Part shown: piece after piece, positions 1 through 9,447 of the stretch
How the letters are laid out: each line of letters starts with the position of its first letter
Position numbering within the stretch: the stretch's first letter is position 1
NCBI RefSeq assembly: GCF_023228165.1
Contig: NZ_JALOBS010000023.1
Coordinates: forward strand, 1-64,000
DNA: 64,000 nt
DNA from: Methylomonas sp.
Lineage (GTDB): Bacteria > Pseudomonadota > Gammaproteobacteria > Methylococcales > Methylomonadaceae
Direction: 5' to 3'
Notes under the pieces: model-generated
Seen by the model: only the letters and a program-made list of their open reading frames with translations
The model's database searches: none
What the model was told of the DNA's origin: nothing
Program-made: the position numbers and the translations under genes

Positions 1-63
1 GTAGACTTTTGCCAGGGCTTGCTCTCTGAACTCGTCAGAATACTGTTTCTTGGAAAGATTCAT
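1..63 (-). CDS. IS3-family transposase OrfA, N-terminal fragment
   Basis: Reading leftward from the ATG at 63 gives 21 codons beginning MNLSKKQYSDEFREQAL, then the window ends. The KQYSxEFREQAL start is typical of the helix-turn-helix OrfA protein of IS3-family insertion sequences. The rest of OrfA, and OrfB with its DDE integrase domain, would lie outside the window. Family-level call only. Confidence 0.7.
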   Translation of the reverse strand, partial: MNLSKKQYSDEFREQALAKVY

Positions 64-125
64 TTTTTATCTCAAATTTAAAGGGTTCTAAAAATTTGAG
101 GCGACAACTATTTTGACGCGGGGGG
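1..125 (-). mobile_element. End of an IS3-type insertion sequence (boundary approximate)
   Basis: The OrfA start at 63 is preceded by a leader holding a perfect 9-bp inverted repeat (71-79 CTCAAATTT with 92-100 AAATTTGAG), then a G-rich stretch at about 118-127. The terminal inverted repeat should lie at roughly 105-130, but without the other end of the element I cannot place it or see a target duplication. A + strand reading frame at 129-200 ends in a stop just outside the element and could be the tail of a gene cut by the insertion; this is weak. Confidence 0.5.
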
Positions 126-350
126 GCTCTGATAACCTGCTGGCCGATCTGCACCCAGATTACCCGTTACTACATCTATGGCTTGGGTCTAGCGCGGGTT
201 GACTCGCAGCCCAACTCGATAGGTGTGCGGATAGGAATGCCGCCGTCATGCGCATCGGTCGCGATCGGGTGGAGATAAGGGGATTGCGTCCGTTATCCTT
301 CCCATACCGTCGGATATGCGGTTGAACCAGTGTAACGCCGTTTTGCAGGT

Positions 351-1223
351 TTACCCGCGTTGGCCGTTCACATAGGCCGCCGTCAGACGATGGGCGGGGG
401 CTTCGAATACCTGCTGACAGCGTCCGAATTCGATCAGGCGGCCGCCGCGTTCCTGCATCCAGAATAGGGCGGCATAATTGGCGATGCGGCGGGCTTGGGC
501 CAGATTATGGGTGACGATGACGATGGTGTAGCGGCCTTGCAGGCGGCTGATCAAATCTTCCACGACGGCGGACGCGATTGGATCCAGCGCGCTGCAGGGT
601 TCGTCCATCAGCAACACCTTGGGCTGCAAGGCCAGCGCCCGGGCGATGCACAAACGTTGTTGCTGGCCGCCGGACAGCGCCTGTGCCGGTGTTTCCAGCC
701 GCTCCCTGACTTCATCCCATAAACCGACATCCCGCAGCACTTCCTGCAACCGGTCGTTTATTTCGGCTTGGCTGCGCATGCCATGTTCGCGCAACGGCAG
801 TTCGATATTGCGGCGGATGGATAACGGAAACGGCACCGGTTTTTGAAAAATCATGCCAATGTCGCGGCGTAAATGCTGTACATCCAGGTTCGGGCTGCGT
901 ACATCGAGGCCGTCAAAGCGGATGGAACCGCTGACCCGGCAGCCCGGAATCATATCGGTCAAGCGGTTTAAGGAAGACAGAAAGCTGGTTTTGCCGCAGC
1001 CGGAGGGGCCTATCAAAGCGGTGATACAACCCCGGTAAATAGCCAGCGATATGTTTTCCAGGGCTATTTTGTCGGCATAATGCAGCGATAGATTGTCAAC
1101 CCTGAGCAGCGGTTCGGGATCGCAGCAGGGCGGACCGACCTGTAGAGGGCCGAGGGTATAAGCGTGTTCCGGCGGGTTACCGTTGTCCGCGCAGTGGGAT
1201 GTGTTGCTAGTGTTGGTAGTCAT
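351..1223 (-). CDS. pstB: Phosphate ABC transporter ATP-binding protein PstB
   Basis: Cytoplasmic ATPase of the high-affinity phosphate importer. The Walker A motif GPSGCGKTS is at residues 72-80, the Q-loop near 127, the ABC signature LSGGQ at 183-187 and Walker B LLMDEP at 204-209. The 290-residue length is about 30 longer than usual, because of an unconserved N-terminal tail of about 40 residues before the ABC domain. The start overlaps the pstA stop by 4 bp (ATGA), so it is translationally coupled and last in pstSCAB. No phoU follows; the next recognisable feature downstream is an IS end. PstB is distinguished from other ABC ATPases mainly by this context and the FDGLDV-type N-terminal region. 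Confidence 0.95.
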   Translation of the reverse strand: MTTNTSNTSHCADNGNPPEHAYTLGPLQVGPPCCDPEPLLRVDNLSLHYADKIALENISLAIYRGCITALIGPSGCGKTSFLSSLNRLTDMIPGCRVSGSIRFDGLDVRSPNLDVQHLRRDIGMIFQKPVPFPLSIRRNIELPLREHGMRSQAEINDRLQEVLRDVGLWDEVRERLETPAQALSGGQQQRLCIARALALQPKVLLMDEPCSALDPIASAVVEDLISRLQGRYTIVIVTHNLAQARRIANYAALFWMQERGGRLIEFGRCQQVFEAPAHRLTAAYVNGQRG

Positions 1224-2056
1224 GAAGTCATAATTCTATTCCGCAGCCAATGCTGCGTCAGGCTGCTTGCCAAACTGTTGATGATCAATAACAGTACCAC
1301 TAAAACCAGTGCCGAGGCATAGGCATTGGCATCCCCCCCGGCCACGTTCATGGCCAAGTCGTAAATATGCACGGATAAAGCCCGCCCGGAATCCATTAAG
1401 GTGTCCGGCATGCGGTCGACATAGCCGCTGGTAAAAATCAGCGCGGCGGTTTCGGCACCGGCCCGGGCTATGCCCAGCATCAAGCCGGCGATTATGGCCG
1501 GTGCGGCGGCGGGCAGCAGTAGATGAAGCAACGCCGCGCCGCGGCTCATGCCCAGGGCCGCGGCGCACAAGCGGTAATCGTCCGGCGCGGAGCGCAGGCC
1601 GACCGTCGCGGTGTTGATCATGATGGGCAGCGCCATGCAGGCCAAGGTCAAGCCGCCGGAGAGTATCGAAAACCCCAGACCCAAATAAATACAAAAAAAG
1701 GCATTGCCGAACAAGCCGAATACGATGGACGGCACTCCGGCCAATACCTCCAGACTGCGTTCGATTACCTGACAAAAGCGGCTGTTTGGCGAGCTGAATT
1801 CGCTGAGCAATATGGCGGTGGCCAGACTTAGCGGTGCGGCGGCGCTAACCGCAACCAGCACGATCAGGCCGGTTGAGACAATTATCGGCGCTATGCCGCC
1901 GGCTCGTCCGGCATCGCTCGGTGCTTGGGATAAAAACGACCAGGACAGCCGGGGTAAACCGTTCCGCAACATGTCGGCCAATAAACAAACGAATACTGCG
2001 CAGATCAGCGCGGCACTCAGCCAGATCAGCACAGTGGCCAGCCGGTTTTTAAGCAT
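1220..2056 (-). CDS. pstA: Phosphate ABC transporter permease PstA
   Basis: Inner-membrane permease of the Pst importer, with about six hydrophobic segments and the binding-protein-dependent transport domain (EVLAGVPSIVFGLFGNAF is the characteristic PstA/PstC loop). I place the start at 2056 (MLKNRLATV), preceded by AAAGGAAAGCG. An earlier ATG at 2080 lies inside pstC and has no ribosome site. It overlaps the pstC end by 8 bp and the pstB start by 4 bp, a coupled operon. Length (about 278 residues) is normal. Confidence 0.93.
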   Translation of the reverse strand: MLKNRLATVLIWLSAALICAVFVCLLADMLRNGLPRLSWSFLSQAPSDAGRAGGIAPIIVSTGLIVLVAVSAAAPLSLATAILLSEFSSPNSRFCQVIERSLEVLAGVPSIVFGLFGNAFFCIYLGLGFSILSGGLTLACMALPIMINTATVGLRSAPDDYRLCAAALGMSRGAALLHLLLPAAAPAIIAGLMLGIARAGAETAALIFTSGYVDRMPDTLMDSGRALSVHIYDLAMNVAGGDANAYASALVLVVLLLIINSLASSLTQHWLRNRIMTS

Positions 2057-2927
2057 AAGTCGCTTTCCTTTGAAACACATCGGCCATGCCGACCAGTATC
2101 AGTACCAGTAGCATCAAGGCTAAGCCCGAAACGAACAGCGCGGCACGGTGATCGCCCATCGCATAAGCCATTTCCAGGGCAATATTCGCTGTCAGGGTGC
2201 GTACCGAATCGAACAGGCTGTGCGGTTGTTGCACGGCATTGCCGGCTACCATCAGCACTGCCATGGTTTCGCCCAGCGCCCGGCCCGTGGCCAGTAGCAG
2301 GCCGGATACCAAGCCAGTGCGCGCCGCCGGCAAGGCGACACCGGCTATCATTCCCCAGCGCGATAGGCCCAACGCGGCTGCGCCGCGCAAATAGGCCGCC
2401 GGTATGGCGGCGAGCGCGGCATCGGCAATCAAGGCCACGGTCGGCAATACCATTAGCGCCAATACCAAAATGGCAGTCAGCAGGCTGACGCCGGGCGGAT
2501 GCAGCCGACCGACCAGCGGCGCCAAGGTAACTAAACCCCAAAAACCGTATACCACCGAGGGAATGCCGGCCAGCAGCTCGATCAACCGCCGGTAAACGCC
2601 GGCCAGCCGCGGCGGCGCGTAATAATGCATGAACAGCCCGGAGGCGATGCCCAACGGACCGGCCAATAATAAAGCGCCCAGGCTGGATAGCAGGGTCGCC
2701 GTCAGCATGGGCATGACGTTATACAAGTGTTGGGTCGGGTGCCATGAAGCATCGGTGAAAAAATGCGTCAGCGGCGCATGATGTAAAACCGGCCATGATT
2801 CGCCAAGCAGGAAGCCTAAAATCAACACCACGACTAAAGCCGCCAGCAGCGCGCAGCCGCCCAGCAACCGCGCCAGGCGCTTGTCAGTGAGCGACAGGGA
2901 CAAAATATTGCGCTTCGATAAGGTCAT
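2049..2927 (-). CDS. pstC: Phosphate ABC transporter permease PstC
   Basis: Second permease subunit of the Pst system, pairing with PstA. It has a long N-terminal hydrophobic helix, then the permease domain with the loop ELLAGIPSVVYGFWGL. The reading frame opens at 2969, but that start lies 86 bp inside pstS. MTLSKRNIL at 2927 is more sensible, and a TTG further in is also possible, so the start is uncertain. It overlaps the 3' end of pstS by about 44 bp with this choice. Membrane topology and gene order pstS-pstC-pstA-pstB support the call. Confidence 0.92.
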   Translation of the reverse strand: MTLSKRNILSLSLTDKRLARLLGGCALLAALVVVLILGFLLGESWPVLHHAPLTHFFTDASWHPTQHLYNVMPMLTATLLSSLGALLLAGPLGIASGLFMHYYAPPRLAGVYRRLIELLAGIPSVVYGFWGLVTLAPLVGRLHPPGVSLLTAILVLALMVLPTVALIADAALAAIPAAYLRGAAALGLSRWGMIAGVALPAARTGLVSGLLLATGRALGETMAVLMVAGNAVQQPHSLFDSVRTLTANIALEMAYAMGDHRAALFVSGLALMLLVLILVGMADVFQRKATYA

Positions 2928-3741
2928 TGACTTCAGCCGAACCGGCAAAATCGATAAAGGCTTTGGCAACCCCGCCGGGTTCGGTTTTGGTGACCAGATT
3001 CAAGGGTCTGGACAGCGGGAAACGACTGTTGCGGACATTTTCCACCGAGGCTTCTATGCCGTCCAGCGGCAGTAATTTAATGGCGACCGCATGACCGGCT
3101 TCGTATTCGGCGGCGCCGACCGACACATAGCCGATGGCATCCGGATTGCCGGCCACGGTTTTAATCCCTTGTTGATTATCGCCTATCACTACTTGCGCCT
3201 TGATATCGGTATTTTTTAAGTCGAAATAATGTAAGAACAATTCCAGCGTGGAACGGCCTTCGGCTTTGTTGACCACGGTAATCGGGGCATCGTGACCGCC
3301 AAGCTCGTTCCAGTTAGTAATATTACCGGTAAAAATGTCGATGATTTGTTGCTTGTCCAGCGTGGTCAGCGGATTGGCTGCATTAAGGATGATGCTGATG
3401 CCGTCCAAGGCAATGGTAAAACCTCTTAGCTCGGCTTCATCCGGTTTCAATGCCCGCGAAGCCATGCCGATGTCGGCTAAACCCGACCGCGCATCGTTAA
3501 CGCCGCGGGATGAGCCGCCGGTTTGCACATCGATGCGGACCTTGGGGTGCCGCGATTCGAAGCGTTTGCCGATCTCCGCCGCCAAGGGCGCCACCGTGCT
3601 GGACCCGGTCAATACCAGTTTTTCAGTGCTGCTTGCAGCTGGATTAGCCGCCTCGCTGCCGGATAGATTGCTACGGTTAGCAAAATAGCCCAGGGCTAAA
3701 ATAAGCAACGACAAGACCGCGACACTGATAGCTTTTTTCAT
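2884..3741 (-). CDS. pstS: Periplasmic phosphate-binding protein PstS
   Basis: Periplasmic solute-binding protein that hands phosphate to PstCA. An N-terminal signal or anchor helix (residues 4-20) is followed by a short Ser/Ala-rich linker and the PBP-like phosphate-binding domain. TGSSTVAPL near residue 46 and GGSSRGV near 76 are the classic phosphate-contact loops. At 285 residues it is on the short side and belongs to the PstS-like group also seen with membrane-anchored proteins. The ATG at 3741 is preceded by AAGGAATATTC. It is first in the operon; I did not find a clear Pho box in the 280 bp upstream. Confidence 0.92.
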   Translation of the reverse strand: MKKAISVAVLSLLILALGYFANRSNLSGSEAANPAASSTEKLVLTGSSTVAPLAAEIGKRFESRHPKVRIDVQTGGSSRGVNDARSGLADIGMASRALKPDEAELRGFTIALDGISIILNAANPLTTLDKQQIIDIFTGNITNWNELGGHDAPITVVNKAEGRSTLELFLHYFDLKNTDIKAQVVIGDNQQGIKTVAGNPDAIGYVSVGAAEYEAGHAVAIKLLPLDGIEASVENVRNSRFPLSRPLNLVTKTEPGGVAKAFIDFAGSAEVNDLIEAQYFVPVAH

Positions 3742-4021
3742 GAATATTCCTTAATGTGTTGACCTGCCTGGGCAGGGCGCCTCTGTGGGTCGTTATTTTG
3801 CTACTTTCCTTACATGATGCGGAAAAATTTTGTACCGGCGGCGGATGGGCGGGAGTAGGCTACAGCGCTTTATCGGTTTGGCATGGGCGCGTGGACACGG
3901 GAAAGTTGAAATAACAGGCCAGCCGTGTAAGTTAATCCGGGTGCTTGACGACTAACGATATCCAGCTTGCTTAGCAGCCGAGTCAAATAATCATTACTGA
4001 CGTGAATGCGAGGAGAACCGA
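3742..4021. promoter_or_regulatory. Divergent intergenic region between pstS and the HD-GYP gene
   Basis: 280 bp hold the outward promoters of pstS (leftward) and the HD-GYP gene (rightward). A compact hairpin CCTGCC-TG-GGCAGG lies at 3763-3776 in the pstS leader. No convincing Pho box (CTGTCATA-like repeats) was found by eye. The HD-GYP gene has a good ribosome site, AGGAG at 4010-4014. No further gene is visible. Confidence 0.4.
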
Positions 4022-4948
4022 ATGAAACTGACCAGTACCCATACCGAAGACTTGCTGCATACTCTTTACAGCATGGCGTTTTTGGTAGAAGCGCGAGATC
4101 CTTATACCGGCGGACATTTATGGCGGGTATCGCAATTTTCAACCCGGTTGGCATTAGTGTGCGGCTTTAGCAAAAAGCAAGCTGTGATAGCGGGATTAGG
4201 CGGCTTCTTACATGATCTGGGTAAGGTAGGGGTGCCGGACAGCATACTGAATAACAACAGCCAACTTAGCAATGCCGAATACGAGGTGATGAAAACCCAT
4301 CCGCAATTGGGTTCACAGGTGTTACAAGGCCACCCTTTGGCGCCGTTGGCGATGGACGCGGTAATTGGACATCATGAGAGGATGGATGGCCTGGGTTATC
4401 CTTTGGGTTTAACCGGCGCCGCCATTTCGAATACCGCCAAAATCGTTGGTTTGGCGGACGCGTTCGACGCAATGACCAGCTCCCGGCCATATCGCAAAGG
4501 TATGGCGGTGGCCGCGGCTGTCGAACAAATAGTCGTGAATTTAGGTACGCAGTTCGAGTCTACTTATGGGCGACAACTGGTCCTGCTGGCCAATTCGGGC
4601 GAGTTGGACGATATTGTCGGTCATAGCGATGCGGGTATTCCGATGCACGATTGCCCTATGTGCGGGCCGGTTGTAGTGGTGCATAAACACCAAAAACCCG
4701 GTGATAAGGTATTTTGCCGGGTATGCGGAAATGGCTTTCAGCTGGAAAAACAGGCGGACGGGATACAGTTGCAGCCCAGTGGCGGCCTCGGTACGGCCCA
4801 AGAGCTGCAAGCCACTATCGATCACGATTTGTTGGGGCGCTTGCTGGAAGAGAGTTTGCCGCATTTGAGCGTTGATGCTGATAACAGCGGCAAGAGCTGG
4901 CTGAAACGGTTTCGCGAGGCGTTGTCTTCCGTAAAGCCGGTTGTTTAA
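4022..4948 (+). CDS. HD-GYP domain phosphodiesterase with C-terminal zinc-ribbon
   Basis: Probable c-di-GMP phosphodiesterase. The HD-GYP domain fills residues 10-190, with the metal-binding HD pair at 64-65 (FLHDLGKVGVPD), the HHE motif at 117-119, DGxGYP at 122-127 and ADAFDAMTSSRPYR at about 145-158. After it comes a CxxC-x17-CxxC pattern (C211, C214, C232, C235) that looks like a treble-clef or zinc-ribbon module, then an unconserved tail. There is no receiver or PAS domain, so the zinc module may be the sensor or partner-binding part. Single gene, strong AGGAG site, divergent from pstS. Enzymatic activity is inferred from the intact motif. Confidence 0.88.
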   Translation: MKLTSTHTEDLLHTLYSMAFLVEARDPYTGGHLWRVSQFSTRLALVCGFSKKQAVIAGLGGFLHDLGKVGVPDSILNNNSQLSNAEYEVMKTHPQLGSQVLQGHPLAPLAMDAVIGHHERMDGLGYPLGLTGAAISNTAKIVGLADAFDAMTSSRPYRKGMAVAAAVEQIVVNLGTQFESTYGRQLVLLANSGELDDIVGHSDAGIPMHDCPMCGPVVVVHKHQKPGDKVFCRVCGNGFQLEKQADGIQLQPSGGLGTAQELQATIDHDLLGRLLEESLPHLSVDADNSGKSWLKRFREALSSVKPVV

Positions 4949-4995
4949 ACCCTATCCGGCTTGCTGCGCCGCGCGGCTGGCTTCAAAAGACCGAA

Positions 4996-7900
4996 TTAGT
5001 GCATACGGGTGCGCGGATGCTGGGTTTCATCCAGCATCCGGGTAAACGCTTCGGCGATCATTGGCTTACCGAACAAATAGCCTTGCGCTTCGTTGCAATT
5101 GTTTTGTAATAAATATTGCGCTTGTCGCTCGGTTTCCACGCCTTCGGCAATGACTTTGAATTTCAAGATTTTAGCGATGGAAATGATGGCCAGCACGATG
5201 GCGGCATCGTCCGCGTCATGCATGATGTTGGCGACGAACGATTTGTCGATCTTCAGTTTGTCGAACTCAAACTGTTTCAGTTGATCCAGACTGGAATAAC
5301 CGGTGCCGAAATCGTCGATTGAGATTTGCATGCCGGCTTCTTTCAATTGCGCCAGAATCGCGCGTTTCTGTTCCGGGTGGCGGATAAACAGGCTTTCCGT
5401 TAATTCCAGTTCCAGATATTCCGGCGGCAATCGGGCTTCGGTGACGATATCTATGACTTGGGTGGCGAAATAATCCTGGTCCAACTGGCGGGCCGAAACA
5501 TTGACCGCCATGATGAACGGTGCGTAGCCGGCCTGCTGCCAGGCCTGGTTTTGCCGGCAAGCTTCCCGCAATACCCAGACACCTATGGCTTCGATCAAGC
5601 CGATTTCTTCGGCAACCGGAATAAACACGTCGGGTGGAATCGAACCGAGTTCGGGATGTTGCCAGCGTATCAAGGCTTCGGCGCCGATAATGCGCCCGCT
5701 GTCCAAATCGATTTGCGGCTGATAATGCAGAGAAAACTCTTCGCGTCGCAGTGCACGGCGTAAATCGCTTTCCAGCCGTAACTTGGACGACACTGCAAAT
5801 TCCATGCTGTCTTCATAAAAGCAATAGGTATTGCCTTGCTCTTTGGCGCGGTACATCGCAGTATCGGCGTGTTTGATCAGCAAGCCGCCATCGGTACCGT
5901 CGGCCGGATACAGGGAAATGCCGATACTGGCGCTGATATAAAATTCCTGATCCATCAGTACAAACGGCATGGCGATGTTTCTACAGATTTTATCGGCCAC
6001 CGCCGCCGCGATTTGCGGGCTATCGATTTTTTCCAAAAGCAAGGTAAATTCGTCGCCGCCGAAACGCGAGACCAGATCTTCCTTGCGCACGCAGCCTTGA
6101 ATGCGCTCCGCGGCGGCTTTCAGCATTTGGTCGCCGACCTCGTGGCCCATGGTGTCGTTGGTCAGCTTGAAGCGGTCCAAGTCCAAAAACAGCACCGCAT
6201 GCGGGTGACCTTGCGTGGAGGTACAGTGGATTACCGTGTCCAATCTGTCCATGAATTGAGCGCGGTTGGCCAGATTGGTCAACGGATCGTGATAGGCCAT
6301 ACGGTTCAAGGTGCGCTGGCTGTGGCTGGCCTCCAGTAGCAGGGAGATACGTTTGCGCAGTACCGCGAAATGGATGGGTTTGGGAATGAAGTCATTAGCA
6401 CCCGTGGAAAAGGCCAACTCGACCGAATGCTCGTCCTCCAACGCGGTAATCATTAATATAGGCACTTCGGCTCCTTTTGCCAGCGCCCGGATTTTTTTGC
6501 AGGCCTCGAAACCGTTCAATTCCGGCATCATGGCGTCCATTAAAATCAGATCGGCCATATTGCGTTGGCAAAGAGTTACCGCCATATGGCCGGTGCTGGC
6601 CACGTCGACCACATAACCGTCTTTTTCCAGGACATCCTGCAAGGCAAACCGCATCGCTCTATCGTCATCGGCCACCAGAATTCGGGGGCCGAATTGTTCG
6701 ACGGGTTCGGCATCGATGACCCCGCCGCTTTCCCGTTGCAGCAATTGTTCGATGAGTCGGTATTCTTCGCGAAGCTGAGCCAAAAGAGCATCGCTGCCTT
6801 CGGTTTGCCGTTGCCCGGCCTGTTCTTCCAGCTGTCGGGCGATGGCCGCCAGTTTTTCGGCGCCCAGGTTACGGCTGGCGCCTTTCAGACTGTGGGCCAG
6901 ATCGCGCAATGCGAGATAGTCATTCGTAGCCAGGGCGCGGCCGATTTGCTCGATTTGCTGCGGGGTGTCTTCCAGATAAAAACTCAGCATTTTGACGAAA
7001 CCCTGGCCGATTTCCTCGCGTAGCTGCTGCAAGACCCGCCCGTCCAGCGTCTCCAGAGATTGAGTGTTGACGGATAACAGGGCCTGTTCCGGCGGTTTCG
7101 AGCGTTGGTCCAGCCAGTTTAACAACTTGTCCCGCAATGGATTCAGCTTGATGGGTTTGGAAAGATAATCGTTCATGCCGGCGGACAGGCATAAATCATT
7201 ATCGCCCTGCCGGGCATTGGCGGTCATTGCTACAATAGGCAACTGCCCAATCGGTTCCGCCAACAGACGAATCCGACGGGTGGCTTCGAATCCGTCCATG
7301 TTGGGCATGTGGCAATCCATCAAAACCAAATCGAAGTCTTTCCGCTGCAGCCATTCCAGCGCTTCGACGCCGGAAGAGGCAATTTCGTAGCCGCAACCCA
7401 GCCGATCCAGCATGCCGGCCGCCACCATCTGGCTGGCTCTATTATCTTCAACGATTAGAATGTTGTATCCCAGCATTTCCGGGCGCGGGGTTTCCGTCGG
7501 CAACACCGGCGCGGGCGCGGGCTCTTGATAATTCTGGCCGACTGTCAAAATAAAGTCATAGAGTCTGGAAGCTTGTATCGGTTTGGTCAGATTGGCAGCC
7601 ACATTGGGCAAGTCGGTCAGTCTGTTGGGGTTGCCCGGATTGGATAGCAGAATGATTTTGAGTTCGGTCAGCGCCGGGTCGTGGACGATCAGATCTATCC
7701 AGCCGGTATCGCTAGTATCTTTGAGGTCGATAATGGCAAATTGATAAGCCGTGTCTTGTTCGCTGGCGGAACGGAGCATGTCGACCGCGCGTATACCGTA
7801 GCTGGAATGGCTGTGGTGGATATGCCAATGATCCAGGCTATGAGCCAAAAATTGGCGCATTTTGTCGTTTTCCGTGATTAGCAATATCCGCAAGTGCGAG

Positions 7901-9444
7901 AAATAGGCCTGTCGCGACTCCGATAGAATTCGGCTACCGCAGGGCGGACCGAAAGGTACGGTAAACCAAAAGCAGCTACCCTGGCCGGGCTGGCTGTCCA
8001 CACCGATCTGGCCGCCCATCAGTTTCACCAATTGTTGGCAGATTGCCAGGCCCAGTCCAGCACCTTCGTGATGCCGGGTAGTTGAGCCGTCCGCCTGCAC
8101 GAAAGCATCGAATATGCCGGCTTGCGCGGCGGCGGGTATGCCTATGCCGGTATCGATAACGTTGAACCGCAGCAAGGTTGAGACGTTATTCGATTCTTCG
8201 GCGTTGACCTTGATGTAGATGGAACCTTGTTCGGTAAATTTGAGTGCGTTACCGACCAGATTGATCAGTACTTGGCGCACTCTGGAGGCTTCGCCGTTCA
8301 ACACCAAGGGAATGTCGTCGACGATGTCGTAGTCCAACTGCAGATTCTTGCGCTGAGCTTGGGCCGACATCAATTCGGCGACTTCGTCCAGCGTTTCGTA
8401 CAGCACGAAATCGACCGGCTGACGCTTCAGCATGCCGGCTTCAATACGGGAAAAATCCAGGATGTCCTCGATCAGTTTTAGCAAAGCTTCGCCGGCATTG
8501 CGGGCAATCACGGAGTATTCCAGTTGCTTGGGGGTCAAGCCCATATCCTGCAAAAGTTCCAGCATGCCCAGTACCGCGTTCAGCGGAGTCCGCAGTTCAT
8601 GACTGACCGTGGCGGCAAATTCGCCTTTCATGCGGGCCGAATCCAAAGCCGCGTCGCGGGCGCTTTCCAGCTGTTTTTCACGGGTTTCCAAAACTTCCAT
8701 CATGGTGTTGAAAGCGGTCCCCATATCCGTGATGTCGCGCGGACCAGTCAGTTTGGCCCGCACCTTTTTTTCGCCGGCCGATGCCTGGCCCATGCTCAGC
8801 GCCAGTTGTTTGATGGGCGAGGTCAGGCGCCGCGACATAGCCAGCAAATATAATAAAAATAATAATGCTGAACAGCTGGAAACCGTCAGGGTGGTCAAAA
8901 GAATTTGCTTCTGCATGACGTTGAGCGATTGCTTGCCGAGTCCCAGGCGCACGTAACCGATCAATTCGGGGTCGGGAATTTGCGCTTCGAACGGCGAAGT
9001 CTCTTGCCGGGTACGATTATGGGCAAATACCGGTGCGGTAAAATACCACGCATCAGGCGTTTCCTGGGTTGACGGCGATGAGAGCGGCCATTGCGATCCG
9101 TTATCGACCGCGGCGAGCGGTTCGCCGCGCTCCAGTAAGGGTTGGTGGGCGATATTATAGACGGCCACACCGCGTACATCCGGAAACGCTAAAAAACGCC
9201 TGGCCGGTTCCTCGGCATTCTCCTGGCTTTCGTAAAGCAGGGCCAGCGCGCTTTGGGCGGCAAAAACCTCGGTCGACTGGCGGCCTTGCGCGATCCATTT
9301 GTCGCGTACGATCTGGTACGACAATGCGGATATGCCGAACGAGGAAAGTAGCGACATGATCAGCAATCCGAACAGAAATGTTACCGTCAGTTGCTGCTGG
9401 AAACTGGTGCCCTTGAAGCGGGGCAGGCTGGGAAACTTCATCAA
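4996..9444 (-). CDS. Membrane hybrid histidine kinase with three receivers, HPt, GGDEF and EAL domains
   Basis: A 1482-residue single-polypeptide phosphorelay joined to c-di-GMP turnover. In order: TM helix (about 20-42), periplasmic sensor (43-180), TM (182-203), HAMP, HisKA with HELRTPLN at 282-289, HATPase with GxGLGLAI, a divergent receiver (IIDLKD, TKP kept), a canonical receiver (VEDN, LMDCHMP, SKP), an HPt domain (AHSLKGAS), a third receiver (ADDD, LMDAMMP, PKP), GGDEF (RFGGDEF near 1128) and EAL (EALIRW near 1255, with NVSARQL, ELTES, IDDFGTGYSSL, KIDKSF and EGVE all present). Both cyclase and phosphodiesterase active sites look intact. The start lies 3 bp after the stop of the binding-protein gene, so it is operonic with it and likely senses through it. 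Confidence 0.92.
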   Translation of the reverse strand: MMKFPSLPRFKGTSFQQQLTVTFLFGLLIMSLLSSFGISALSYQIVRDKWIAQGRQSTEVFAAQSALALLYESQENAEEPARRFLAFPDVRGVAVYNIAHQPLLERGEPLAAVDNGSQWPLSSPSTQETPDAWYFTAPVFAHNRTRQETSPFEAQIPDPELIGYVRLGLGKQSLNVMQKQILLTTLTVSSCSALLFLLYLLAMSRRLTSPIKQLALSMGQASAGEKKVRAKLTGPRDITDMGTAFNTMMEVLETREKQLESARDAALDSARMKGEFAATVSHELRTPLNAVLGMLELLQDMGLTPKQLEYSVIARNAGEALLKLIEDILDFSRIEAGMLKRQPVDFVLYETLDEVAELMSAQAQRKNLQLDYDIVDDIPLVLNGEASRVRQVLINLVGNALKFTEQGSIYIKVNAEESNNVSTLLRFNVIDTGIGIPAAAQAGIFDAFVQADGSTTRHHEGAGLGLAICQQLVKLMGGQIGVDSQPGQGSCFWFTVPFGPPCGSRILSESRQAYFSHLRILLITENDKMRQFLAHSLDHWHIHHSHSSYGIRAVDMLRSASEQDTAYQFAIIDLKDTSDTGWIDLIVHDPALTELKIILLSNPGNPNRLTDLPNVAANLTKPIQASRLYDFILTVGQNYQEPAPAPVLPTETPRPEMLGYNILIVEDNRASQMVAAGMLDRLGCGYEIASSGVEALEWLQRKDFDLVLMDCHMPNMDGFEATRRIRLLAEPIGQLPIVAMTANARQGDNDLCLSAGMNDYLSKPIKLNPLRDKLLNWLDQRSKPPEQALLSVNTQSLETLDGRVLQQLREEIGQGFVKMLSFYLEDTPQQIEQIGRALATNDYLALRDLAHSLKGASRNLGAEKLAAIARQLEEQAGQRQTEGSDALLAQLREEYRLIEQLLQRESGGVIDAEPVEQFGPRILVADDDRAMRFALQDVLEKDGYVVDVASTGHMAVTLCQRNMADLILMDAMMPELNGFEACKKIRALAKGAEVPILMITALEDEHSVELAFSTGANDFIPKPIHFAVLRKRISLLLEASHSQRTLNRMAYHDPLTNLANRAQFMDRLDTVIHCTSTQGHPHAVLFLDLDRFKLTNDTMGHEVGDQMLKAAAERIQGCVRKEDLVSRFGGDEFTLLLEKIDSPQIAAAVADKICRNIAMPFVLMDQEFYISASIGISLYPADGTDGGLLIKHADTAMYRAKEQGNTYCFYEDSMEFAVSSKLRLESDLRRALRREEFSLHYQPQIDLDSGRIIGAEALIRWQHPELGSIPPDVFIPVAEEIGLIEAIGVWVLREACRQNQAWQQAGYAPFIMAVNVSARQLDQDYFATQVIDIVTEARLPPEYLELELTESLFIRHPEQKRAILAQLKEAGMQISIDDFGTGYSSLDQLKQFEFDKLKIDKSFVANIMHDADDAAIVLAIISIAKILKFKVIAEGVETERQAQYLLQNNCNEAQGYLFGKPMIAEAFTRMLDETQHPRTRMH

Positions 9445-9447
9445 GAT

